A stretch of DNA of 64,000 bases, taken from contig WIXG01000030.1 of the NCBI GenBank assembly GCA_009869945.1, forward strand, positions 248,001 to 312,000. The letters run 5' to 3'. A model generated the notes under the pieces. The model did not search any database. It saw only the letters and a list, made by a program, of their open reading frames with translations, and was not told the origin of the DNA. This DNA is from Mesaphorura yosii. Taxonomy: Eukaryota > Arthropoda > Collembola > Poduromorpha > Tullbergiidae. The translations under genes were made by a program, and so were the position numbers. Positions 39,893 through 52,100 of this stretch are shown one piece after another. Position 1 is the first letter of the stretch. Every line of letters begins with the position of its first letter.

Positions 39893-41377
39893 GTGATTTT
39901 ACATACACAATCGCCTTATGTGCGCAAGCTTAATAACAACGAAGTAGTTTAATGTTTAGTGACGAGTTCTGACATAAAATCTCTGGTTAGAATCTAGAAA
40001 TTAGAAATATCATTAATTTTCACATTTTAGCACCGGTTCACAATCAATGCAAATATTCCTACTGTATTTCTCACATCAACTTGTCAAAGCTTCCGTGGAA
40101 AAATTACGTGAATTACTTCAGGGATCACGCCTCTTCTTTGCAATTCAATCATGACCTCCAGTTTCACCGTCACGGGTCATTAATCGGCTGTCCTTAAAAC
40201 TTAAACTCTTTCAAAAAGAACTTTTGAGGTGATTTCTGTCTGCCGATTGGTGTAGTAATTTCGAAAAAGATGTAATAAACGTCATAAAATATAATTGGAA
40301 CCATCTCCAAGCCGTGTAAGGTTTCAGAGCACATCTCAGAGAAGAACAGCAAATGTATGTGCTCGTATCCACTCCTTTATGTAAGATTCGATGGACCAAT
40401 TCAATTAACAACTTTCTTAATACTACTTCATCTACGTCAACAGCCAACTACAGAACAAAGTCCCCATTCTTCATGTTGGGTCGAAGTTTCATGGAAGAAC
40501 ACAATCAACTACCATTTCTAAACCCTACATTAATGCTCTTATTTACACATTTTACACTACCTAGAATCATAGCAATAATTCTTACACGATTCAACAAATA
40601 TTTTCAGTGTGTTTTGTGAGTCACAAACATGTCACAGCTCTCTTTTCCAGTACAACCTGCTTGAACTGTACAAAATTACAATTTGCATAAATTCACGTGT
40701 TGCTTGAATCAGAGTTGCGTATGGTCCCGAAATTGTAGACGTCAACCATCACTTATTGTACAGACAGTAACATGAGACTACGTGCGAAATGCTAGCGTGC
40801 AGATTAGTGCCAATGCCAAGTGCCAAGCCGTGGAGCAGGTGCAACGTGCAACGTGTGGCAAAGTACAGGTGCAGGTGGGTGTGGCCCAGGTGCATAGAAA
40901 CACTGCGGCTAACGGTGCATCACAACTTACGGCCTATGGCTACGGCTGTCATAAGGATCTGCACAGTACGTGGAATCTGATCCCTGTCCTACTTTAAGCA
41001 ATTAGAGTTATGCCCTAGCAAGTAGCAAGAAGCAGGTTGGTTAGAAAGCTGCAAGAAAGAGCTGGGAAACAAAGCTTATGTACAGGAATGTGAGACTTTT
41101 ACTATCAATTGCCCGACTCACTTTCGTTATTATCTCAGTGTCATTTCAGAGTACGCACCAATGTACCGACCAATTTAGTTTGTGCCTACAACTACGATTA
41201 TTAAACTACGACTACATGACATCGTTGATACAGTGGGTAATCTAGGCTCAAGCAATGTTAGACGTTTATCAGCTATATATGCGTTAGTGGTCATTTAAAA
41301 GTAAGAGCAGGAGTTGGATTAGATTTCTCATGAATAAGGGCCAAGCATCTACTTCATGTCGTAAGAGTACCCTCCTT
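39893..41377. other. Convergent interval between TBC1D22 and VMAT
   Basis: No coding exon seen. It should hold the end of the TBC1D22 transcript and the VMAT 3' UTR. A short stretch near 40800-40900 is locally repetitive (GTGCAACGTGCAACGTG and several AGGTGCA units) but has no further structure. Confidence 0.5.
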
Positions 41378-44300
41378 TTACTCTTCCTCGTCGTCATTCT
41401 TGTAATTGACGTAGCGCACCGAAGACTTGTCTGCCATGATGAGTGACTTCATTTCGTCCTTGCCCGGTGGATTACGGAGGATAAACAGCAGTGGAGCATA
41501 GGCAAAGTTGATCAATGCAATTCCAACCAACATCCATTCGAATCCAATCGTCTTGACCAGAGTGCCACTCATGGCCGGACCTGTTTGCAATCAGTCATTT
41601 GTAAAGGAAGTATGACAAATATGGCACGTATTTCGCAAATTGTCGGGTATATCATACCAAGAGCAAATCCGAGGCAAAAGGCTACGTCACCAATCGCGTA
41701 CACCGACCCATAAACAGCTGCATGTCGAATGTCAACGAGGTAACCTAATTCGGGCATCATTGAACTGTCCACCATGCCAATCGCAAATCCAAGTCCTGCA
41801 TTTGGTCCAATCAAGTGGTTGATATTGGTCGCCAACGGAATCTGTACCACAAGACGATTCCATAAAGTAAATGCAAGTACTGTCTGGTTATGGTCACTTA
41901 CGCAAATTAAACAAATGCCTATAACAATTAGTCCGATCATGGCTGCCAACCACCTGAAACCAAAGTACGAAAATACGAATATATGAATTTTCGTATTGTG
42001 TCTCATATTTCTTGTGCACGCGAGCTAACCTTCCAATTCTGTGGCCGAGTGGACCAAAGAGGTTGGTTCCAATGAGATATGAAATCGACGCAGGTAGAAA
42101 TGCAGCTCCGAGTTGCCATTTGGGAGCGTTCATCGTGTCCATCATCCAAATCGGCAATGACGGTTCCAGCATTGCAATGCCCATGTTTGCGAATGTGATG
42201 GCTCCTGAACATAATATTGATATAGTCGACTGTCAGCGTATGGGGCAGTTTGAGAATCGCTTACCAGCAGTGACAATGATGTACGGGTCTGCCAGCAATG
42301 CTTTCAGTGACGGTGCTTCAGCCTCCTGTCTTACCACACCCGGCTGGAGAACCATCAATTGCAGGACTAAAGCAGGCATGAAAATTGTGAGTGTGAACTG
42401 TAAACATGAATTGCGAAAGGGGCTTACGTCCGTCACCAAGTGCCAAGCAGGCTAAAATCAGAAATGGCGCTGTTTTGCCAACGAATTGGTACATGATGCC
42501 TCCGAATGGAGGGCCTATAAGAACTCCAAGCGCCAACCCGCCCAATGCGATGCCCATCGCGTTGCCTCGATCTTTGTCATTCGGGTACCTTTCCGCTAGC
42601 ATTCCCATTCCTAGATTGGGTCATAAGTTAAAGTTATGATATCATCCAGTCTATGGCGCATTCATGCAAGTAGTTCTTGCCTGAAACACTGGAGCATGAA
42701 GATCCAACTCCTTGCAGCGCCCGGGCTAGGAATAAAACTGAGTAGGATCGTCCAAATGCAAAAACTGGAATGCAAGATTAGGCAGCAATTTTAACTTGAG
42801 TATACTCATGGGCATCGAGTGAACTTACTAATCGTGGAGAGAAACATTATGACGAATCCGGCAAACATCGGAATGCTGTACCCAATTCTATGGAAGGATG
42901 GATAACGAGGTTACTCTTTTGTTTATGGGACGAAACCATTAAAAATGGATGTCCGAACGAACCTATTCGTAAGTGGTCCTATAAATGGATTGGTAATCAG
43001 CTGAACGAACGCTTTTGACGCAAACATGACTCCAACCTCCACGTTCTCGTTCAAGAGCTCTTGATGCTTAATGGCCGTCCGGTTGGAAATGTGATGTACT
43101 GGTTGAACGGCAGCACCTACGTTGCCCCAAGCGGATTATACAATCAGAGTGGATAGAGAGCAGAGAGAAAGTCGCACGCAGCTCAACAATGTAAATATTA
43201 TACATTATGAATTCTTTCATCTTCCTTTTCTGTGTAATAGAAATACGGAAAAATGAACATGCTAAGCGTCTTCTCTGTTCTTGGCATCAATCCTATCAAA
43301 GAACACGGCAGAGAGGAGCGAGAGCACGCGCGAAGCTACAGGATGTAATTTGAGAGCATTTTGGTAGCGCTCGCGAAGAACAAACGTAAGGCAATACAAA
43401 ACAATAGCGACTGTCATCGGCAACCACACGCCCGTCGCTACTTTGTCGAATTATTTAATCTATTGAACCCTTCCAGCAAAATCACTTACTTGGGGCCATG
43501 GTGCTGCCGTTGATGAAAACGGTTTCAACCGGTCGAGGCGTTGTCCATTCTTCCACAGGGTCCGGATCTGAGTACTTGATGCCCTCGGCTCGATGTCGAA
43601 TGTTGTACAGAAACTCCGGAATTATAGGAACTGGAAAGGAAACATTGGCTATCAACATTCAATATCCGAAATCTGAAACGCACAGAAGACAGTCGTCCCT
43701 GTGTATTGGACATCAGTTCCGTCCATCCTGAAAATATAAATCCTACCCTATCTCGCTTTTAAGCTCTCCAGAGGTTTTGAGTAGATTGTAAAGATAAGTC
43801 GCATCAGAATCGGTAATTTTGTTCATGCGATTGATGAAAAGATCATGAGAAAATTTAATGCGTGGGAGCTTGATTCTCGGATTAAACTGATGCTTCAAGC
43901 GTTCCGATTTATTTACCCTTTCTCAGAAACACGAACATTTTTCATTTCTTTGTTGACGATGCTATTCTTTGATCGCACGGGAAGGTAATAAACTCGACTC
44001 AATCGCGTCTTGTTAAGGCTTGGTTTGAGCAAAAGCTGCCGGCCGTACACACAGCAAGACTATACGAAGCCAAAACCCAATTTTCAACTCCAATTCGAGT
44101 GAGTGAACACGATTACGTGGACTATAAATACATTGACATGTGGGTCATTTGATGACGCGTTGGCGTTGCTCTTGTTGTCAATTTTTGACAAGACATTGAA
44201 TGGAAAGATTGGAGAAAGTGAAATCGAGCAATATCAGTGAGGGGGGGCGGTATGATGAGAGACTGACTTTAGTGTGCGCAATTGGCGTAGTATTTGCCAG

Positions 44301-46114
44301 AATCATTCCAGTACTCTTCTCGACCTTAGCCTACGTCCGAACGATACCAATAATGTATTTGATTCCATGGTTTCTGAACTCATTCTTCCTCTCTCCTCAA
44401 TCTCTGCTCTGCTCGGCTGAATTTTCCTCCACACTCATCAATTCAGCACACTGCAATAAATTTTATTGATTTACCATTCACCTTCACTCCAATGTATATT
44501 TTATTCTCGTGTACACAACGGCTAGACGAGAAAAATAACGACGTAAGCATCGAGTAAGAGAATCCAACTCCTTTCACTCGAAAAGAGTGGAAAGAATTTA
44601 GAGCCCGTATTGTGACTGCCACGACTATGAGCTCTTCACACGCTCACTTTCTTCGATTACTTTGGACCAGATTCACTTCTTTTGCGTTCGGACGCAAGAG
44701 AAGCGTGGAGGAAAGTAAGTGATTTCGTACGGCAACGGCTCATTTTTCTTTTCTCAACGCTCCGCGATAAATGAGGAGATAAGTCGAACAATTCTCATTG
44801 GACTGTCTCGCGAGTTGGAGGAAACATTTATGTCTGCAATAAAATGGCGTTTAACGATGAATGGGTGCCTGCCCTCTTCAACCGAAATTCAACAAGTGTG
44901 ACCGCCTGACTGCTGCTCACCGTCCATCTGGTTCCTAAAGAGATACTGTCAATGCCAGACGATCAGAGATTGCTTTCACGTGATTTGACGACGAGAATCA
45001 GGGAAGTCAAGCCATAGATCTCGAATCTCGATCTTAAATAATGTGAACAAGACTGAAAAGCGTGGTCGTGGCCGTCTGTGTCAAGTCAAGAGAACGACGA
45101 CGATCTATACAGGGACTTAAGTGAAGCTACGTGGCAACGTTTGGTGGGCGCAAGATAGATGAGATTAGAAACATGAACAAAATCAAACACGGTGATGGAT
45201 TATTATTGCGTCGGCATGTAACTCACATTTGAACTGGAATTACGTCCCGCACTTCAAGTGGCCAGAGAGGCTTTTCTTGAAAGAGAAAGTGCATGCTATG
45301 TCTCATTTCCGAATAACCCCAAGCGCTTCTTATCATCGCGGGAGAGAGCAGTGGAGAAAATTGTTGCTTATTTCATTGCTTCTTCACATAAGTAGGGAAA
45401 GCCCAAGTTGAAGAGTGGGTAATAAAGGGCTTAACATCTTCATCTCGACACACGTAAGTTTATAGTTTATAGTCTTATGATTTCACACTGCTTATTTTGT
45501 ATTCGTATCTCGTTGACTAGTAATGGACTCTCAACGTGCCAAAACACCTCCAAGCCAAAAGAGTCACTGAGGCAAAGCCGAAGTGAAGAAAAATGAAGGG
45601 CGAGATGGAACAGCACGTGGCTGTAGCTGAGTATCACATTTCCCACGTAGGCGCCCACAATGGAGTTAAGACTCACTTTCACTCTCCCGTGAGCTTAAAT
45701 CTCTTCTCCCTCAGCGCCATACAAGCACAGCAATATACAAGAATAACAAAAATCTGAAACTCCAAGAAAAACCCAAGCAGTTTGGTGCCACGTCTGTCGT
45801 CTTAAAATACTTCCGCTAATCTTTTTCGTTTTCCCACGATGTTCGCACATAAGGTGTGAGTTATTAGTTATATGCGATATGCGATGGTACGAAACAAATT
45901 AGCATTAATTTTAGCCCAGCCTGGCATGCTAAAATGCTAATAATACGGTATATGAAGAACTGTTCCGCACGAACTTACCAACAGTAGTTAGAAGCATGTT
46001 GTCCAACAGCAGAGCGATGGCAACAATGATCAGTACCAACTTGTTGGACTCGCGGCAGCCGGCGAACCACGCAGCGCAGGGCCATCGCGAGACGACGTCA
46101 CCGACTGCAGTCAT
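41378..46114 (-). CDS. VMAT: Vesicular monoamine transporter (SLC18 family)
   Basis: Proton antiporter loading monoamines (dopamine, serotonin, octopamine or histamine) into synaptic vesicles; 12 membrane helices. Eleven exons in gene order: 45979-46114, 43490-43630, 42963-43116, 42829-42887, 42681-42764, 42428-42610, 42265-42366, 42030-42204, 41902-41953, 41658-41841, 41378-41580; 490 aa. Diagnostic: [11 protein letters not shown] in helix 1 (D38), a lumenal loop with N-glycosylation sequons (NGS, NRT), [15 protein letters not shown] (helix 2 Lys), [11 protein letters not shown] followed by GPPFGG (antiporter motif C), [35 protein letters not shown] (D387), [12 protein letters not shown] (D414), and an acidic C-terminus ending DDEEE. 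These residues match VMAT more closely than VAChT. Ten introns are spliced in frame; intron 5 uses a GC donor (GCAAGA, 42679-42680). Intron 1 is 2.35 kb. The start is the first Met of a hydrophilic leader of about 25 residues. Confidence 0.95.
43631..45978 (-). other. VMAT intron 1 (2.35 kb)
   Basis: Separates the helix-1 exon from the lumenal-loop exon. No exon, RNA gene or element was recognised. It is an obvious place for neuron-specific regulatory elements, but nothing in the sequence proves that. Confidence 0.6.
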
Positions 46115-49100
46115 TTCCTGCGCCCACTCTCACTGGCCTTGGTCTTATCTTGTCTGACTGTGCTGGACTACTCCGTTAGTCTGATCGCTGCTTCTACTGC
46201 TCTGTGTGAAACAACTACGAAGGGAGTGCTCATTTGGTGGGTCGACTCGTCACTCCCAGCATTTTGCGATTGAAGTACAGTACGATTCTCCAATTTATCA
46301 GTGCCGATCTTAATTGATTCGCCGAATCTGAAAATGGGAAATTATTTGAATAAAACAGTTCATTTCGGATCGAACACTTAAAATATCATCGAGAGGACAA
46401 GATTCTCAGAAAACGCAATTTCAAATGGAAAATGGGACAAGACATCTTGCACTGGAAAACTAAGACAATTTATTCGGAATTTCTTTCATTACGAGACTGG
46501 CGAGACGGATATCGAACAAGAGCCTGATGTAAGCGCAAAGCATACCAGCCCGGACCTATGCTTGCTTGCTCGCTGCCGCCATTATTTAGCATGCAAGATA
46601 GTTGGCTCAATAATACGATTGAGGAATTGTCGTGCTGCGATGGCGTCACCCATCATTATTATACGGTAAAATTTCAACAAAAATGTGTGCTTCACTTTTA
46701 GCTTTGGATTTTCTCTCCGCAAGAATCCTTTGCATCAGCACCGTACTTGGTCTGGCGGTGGTGCGCTTTCGCCTTTTACGTGGTTGAATGGTTCAGAAGA
46801 AAGAGCGGATGAAGCGAGTCGCGGAAGAGGAAGGAACGTTGTGCAGACGAGCCTGCACAGACGAAGAGACTTGAAGAATGCGATATTGCTATTGCTCATG
46901 CCATGGAAGAGCGACTTTCGTTTTGGCTGTGGCTGCTTTCTTCCAAGAAAATGATGAAACGAAAAGACAGAGACCCTAAACTCCAAAATGTAATGCTATT
47001 AGCGTCTCTGCTATTTTGCAGTATATTAAAATAAAGTTGGCAAAATTGACATTTCCCTCCTCTCAGACAATTTTGACTCAATTTCGTTCTATTGTGCTGG
47101 CTGGCTGTTGATCTTGACTTTCTGCCTGATATTTGTCAGTCTGTCGGCATGGGCTGACCAGACAGACCTTGCCCAGCGTGTTTAGGCCGAAGCCATCACG
47201 TTCTCATTATAAACAAAGTTATAGGCACAGCGCGAGGATGCGACGGCGTGTTTAATGAACACAAAAATGTCCTCTGCTTTGCCCCACGACTAATTGAATC
47301 TTGTGCATGTTCCTTTTGTAATGAAAGCAATAGAAATAGGACACGACTTTCAATGGCATCGCGGCGGAACAGAAAGGGAAGAAGATCCAATTAGACTCCA
47401 AGTCGCGGTTCTATTGCATTACTGCCTGCGTGAAGTGGAGCAACAATACGTGACCAATACAATTACAAGCATCGGAAGAGTCTGACGACAGTGCAATGCT
47501 AAAAGGGTTGTGTAGACATAAGCCAGAGCAGAGCAGGGAGACAGAGATCATGTCATCTCCACGACAACCAACACCCTAAACTTCTGCTCCTCCGTGCCTG
47601 CCTGCCACTAACCACTCAGCAGTACCTTGATTGACTCGCGCTCTCTGTCAACTGCGTACTACTCTAGGTCGCTTCATCCCGACGCACAAGACAACCTATT
47701 AGCGAGATGGAATTAAACCTAATGCACCGTGCCAAATTGGTTTAAATAACCTTGCTCGTGTTGATGTCGCACACGACATTGAGGAAACACACACGCCTTC
47801 ATCTTGCTCTAATTTCAATGTCGGTGTAGTAATTCTACTTTCTAATTAACCTTGGCCGTCGCTGAAAATGGCCACTGCCTCCAGAAACGAATGTTTGGAT
47901 GTTGCCCAGTTTTGCATGTTAGCGTTATAAGACTTGAGTTGAAGAAACATATTCAATTTGCTGTTTCGCCGCCTGAGCAAGTTCATATATTGAATTCTCT
48001 CGCTCGTAAATTTCACCCTCTCCACAAATATGTTTACATATTTATCTTGGAAAGATTTACTTAGTAAATGTCAGGTTCAGAAGAAATGCTTCTGGCTAAA
48101 TATTATTGTACGACCCCAAAATCCTACAGCACAGCGACTTGAAACATTTCTTTCTGAATTTTAATAATGCATGCCAAGTACATAAAAGTATTCATTTCGA
48201 AATTATGATTAGAAAGAAGCAATTTAGACAAACCAGTATCCCAACTTCAATATAGACGCTGATCTTCGATTCTACTGTTGAGTCCAATTTGATGGAAGCT
48301 TATTCATGCTTGAGTACTTGAGTAGACTTTATTGTTATTGCCTCACGTTTATAAACAAATTGAGTTGCCCGCTCATGCGAAATATTACGTACGAGATTCC
48401 AGAACCTTTTGAAATCCCCTTTTTATCGGAACCTGGTTGGCCCGGAGACTTTATGATCGAGTAGTGGTGCTATTTCATGTTTATATTCGCAATCTGAAAG
48501 TTGCTCTTCCTAAAATCGCAACCATGGCCGAGTTCTTCCATACATTTGTAATACATCTCATTCTAATGCTTTAATTACTATGGAACCACCTTGATCCATT
48601 AAAGAGGCAAGATCTTGAAAGGCATTACATGCCTTAGAAAGCAACCCGGTACGCAAGTAAAAGCTCATGCACACGTTCGGGTCCTTTTTGTACAAAAACA
48701 CATTTATTTGATAACAAACACACGTGGACACTAATCCTTTAGTGCCACGGATCAATCGAAGTTTTGAGGTTTGGTCAAATAGGCGTCAATTAGCTTTAAA
48801 CAGTTTGAAACAACGAGTAGATACTCGAGCTTACATGAAGGACACGACAGAATGAGTAAAAGCAATAACATAAAAATATACCTCCGCACGATGCAGTAGG
48901 ATGTAACACTTTGTTCTGTGGAGAACAAATGCAATGCAACTTTGTACTGCTTTAAATTCCATGCCATGCAGAGCGCGCACGCGATGGAATTTAGATTTTT
49001 GAGCTTATTCAGAATATTTTGCTGTATTAAGTTCTCAATATTGCATTCTATTCAAAGAGAACGGACCAATATTTGTTTATGCGTGCTGAAGTCCAAGTGC

Positions 49101-52100
49101 AACCGATGATGCGTGCACATGTTTTCAGCCTGGAGTCAGAGTAAACTGTAAGCAGCCTCAGAAAAACAGTTGAGCGAGTTGAAGCCCAGTGAAAAGTGAA
49201 AAGATTGATAAAGCGTACTCGCAACCGATGATGCTGATGTCGGCTTCAGCGCCTGCGTTCGTGAAGTGGCCCATTTCCGAATCAAACTTCTAGAATCTGG
49301 CATGATGATTTTAGCGCTCAACAATACAGGCGACAATGTAGTAATATGAGGCAGCTTGTACCACAGAAAGTGTCACCTAATAAATAATTTTATGTCCGTA
49401 GACAGAATTTGCATGCTATTCGCTTTGAGAAGATAATTCTTGTAAGACCAACCACGATAAAGTGCTGACAAGCACCCAAGCACTTATAGTCTTTACTTAC
49501 AACTCGGATGGAATCGAAAGATGTTGAAATGCTTTGCTCAATTCACTTACTCGACGCGCTGTAACAAATCCGCTTTCTATTTTATTATTCCCGAGAGAAA
49601 GAGTTGGATGAGGTAAATGGTGAATGCATTGTTGTGCTCAGTGGAAGGAAACCAGCGCGTATCCATCACAGGAGCACACAAATAAAAGCAGACAGCAGTA
49701 TTGTGTTGTTCGAGGCGGCAGCGCAGTTGCTTGCGTAAGAAATTCAGATTCTTTCATTCGCCGAGTGTGCCTGATGAGCGTCACGGTCTTTCAATTGTAG
49801 CGCTGCAATCGAATTCTTGTACTCCATTTCTCTCGTCCGGTGCCGACTACCGACTGCCTTTGCCATTTCTGTTTAGCGTAACATTTTATACGTTTCCGTT
49901 TTCTAAATTACCAAACGAAACCGACCGTCAAACCAAACGATCGTTCTTTGTATTCCTCGCCAACAGCAGCAGTCTGCTCAACCGCCTTCTCGGCTTGGCC
50001 AACGAGTGAGTGATTTATGTTTTTCTTTTACGTTAAAATCAAAAGGTTATAACGCAACACTCAAATCCATTCCGTATTTCTTTTATTTCATCGTCGTTCA
50101 AGTGCCCACTCACAGTTGCCATTGATAATGGACCGAATGCATCAGCCCTTGCGAATGCGACGTCGTACCTCGCGTGAGTGGAAAATGTAATCGTGAAACG
50201 GAGAAGTAGCAGTTGTAATAGATTCCATTTCAAGAAACAATTCTGCCTCGACCGATGCCACCAAGCTCAAGACTGTTCTCTCACTCGAGTTTTGCAATTT
50301 TACATTTAAATACAGAACACCACAACTGACTTGATTTAACAACACAAATTTCAACCAACTTGCAAAAAATGGCGAAATTTTGCACAGGAAAATTGCATGC
50401 TAATCAATGCACGAAAGCATGTGAATACCTTCGCTATGTGAGTCGTGTGAGCCCTCCCTAAAGTCAATTTGTCGATCACATTTTCCACATGGTTTCATTC
50501 GCATTATTGTTTCGTTTAGTCGAGTGTATTAATGAATAATAGCCTCGCAGTGTCCCTCACTCCATTCTGCTTTCTTTTCTTCATGCTGAGATTATTGTGC
50601 AATTTGCTGTTTATGCCGCTTGAACGAGGGCTTTGTTAATTCACTGCGGGACTGTGGTACTGTCGCATTATTGCGTTGAGAAATGTGTGAGTAACAGACG
50701 CTTTGTCCATATTTAAACCGTGGCAATTTAGAGACGTCTGCCGTGAGCAGGGACGGTGGAAAGGAAATTAAAAATATTAAAGTAGGGTCGCGAAAAGGGC
50801 AAAGGAGAGGAGAAAGACTCGGCTGGCTCATGCTTGATTACCTTTCTTTTATCTTTGCGGTGACAGCGACTGCAAGTCAAATTCCAAGACACGGCGAAGC
50901 ATTTGGCATTTCACGCTCACGCTTCAGGTCAAAGCAGAACCACCCATTTATTATTCTCGAATCGAAATGTCCGCTGAGCGAGTTGCTAATTTACCGGAAT
51001 TAAACCCTGCTAAGCCCTGTCAGACATTTGCGTAATAAATTTGCACGAAAGTGTCAGCAGGCAAACACCCGCGCAGACGATGACATGCGCTCGTGATTAA
51101 AAAGTAATTAAGAACAGGGCTACCAGACTCAGCATTTTCGACGCTTTTAGCCTAGGCAAGCCGTTTATAATTGACTTGTTCACGGGTAATTGAGCTCAGT
51201 TTCTTGCCAGCGCGCAATTCATCGCAGTGTGCTTGATCTTGGACGGAGAAAGTCAAGGCGAACGGCGGAAGCGAGAGGCGAGGCGTGAGGATATTTATGA
51301 TGTAAAATATTGAATCAAATCAAAGAGCTTGAACAGCGGCATCGGCAGAAACAGACGCAGACAGCGAAGAAAAGAAAGTTTTATGAGTTTTAATCGATTC
51401 TTCACTTTCTGAAAGCTTTCTTTAATTCGGTCCCACGCTCATCCGCGAGGCCGAACGCATTCAGTTTCGTCTCATATTCAATTTTATCCGCATTCTCTCC
51501 TCAACTAGCTAGACGAGAGACTGGAAAATTTTCCAATCTTCACAGCGGGTGTTAATGAGGACTTTCTTGTTTAACAATTCGCAATTCCCCTCGCCTCATC
51601 GGATAAGGCATGCAAAGGTAAGCAAAATTGACTTTAATCTGTGAAAGACTTATGACAGAGTTCTTTATTTTGAAAAATGAGCTTCCAAAGCAGAATACAA
51701 GGGTCCACCGTGCAATTATCTGGAGTAAGAGAAGGCGGTACTCACCAATTAAACGCTCAGATCACCACTTCAGAATGGGACGTGGCGTGGCACTCAGTTT
51801 CAAATTGGTAGATAGCGATTGCACTGTCAATAATTTGTCAATGAGATCCCACCATAAAGTGCAAGATAAGAAGAATTTGCTAAGTTGGAAATAGTTCTCC
51901 AACCGACCGAGGTGGAATGAGAGGCAGATTGGGACTTTTTGTATCTTTTTATAGGCTTCTGGAGCTCATGTGCCGCAACACTCGAGGTTGGTCCCGGTGA
52001 CGCTGAAACTTGGTTACTACTGTTGGCAAAGTGAGTTGGAAAGACGTACTGCACGAGTGACCCGCAGAAAGTGGGCAGAGGTAGAGTCAAGTCGAGAGAA

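Noticed and set aside
40790..40910. GTGCAACGTGCAACGTG and AGGTGCA repetition as a tandem repeat array
   Set aside because: Only two or three imperfect units; not a real array and not CRISPR-like.
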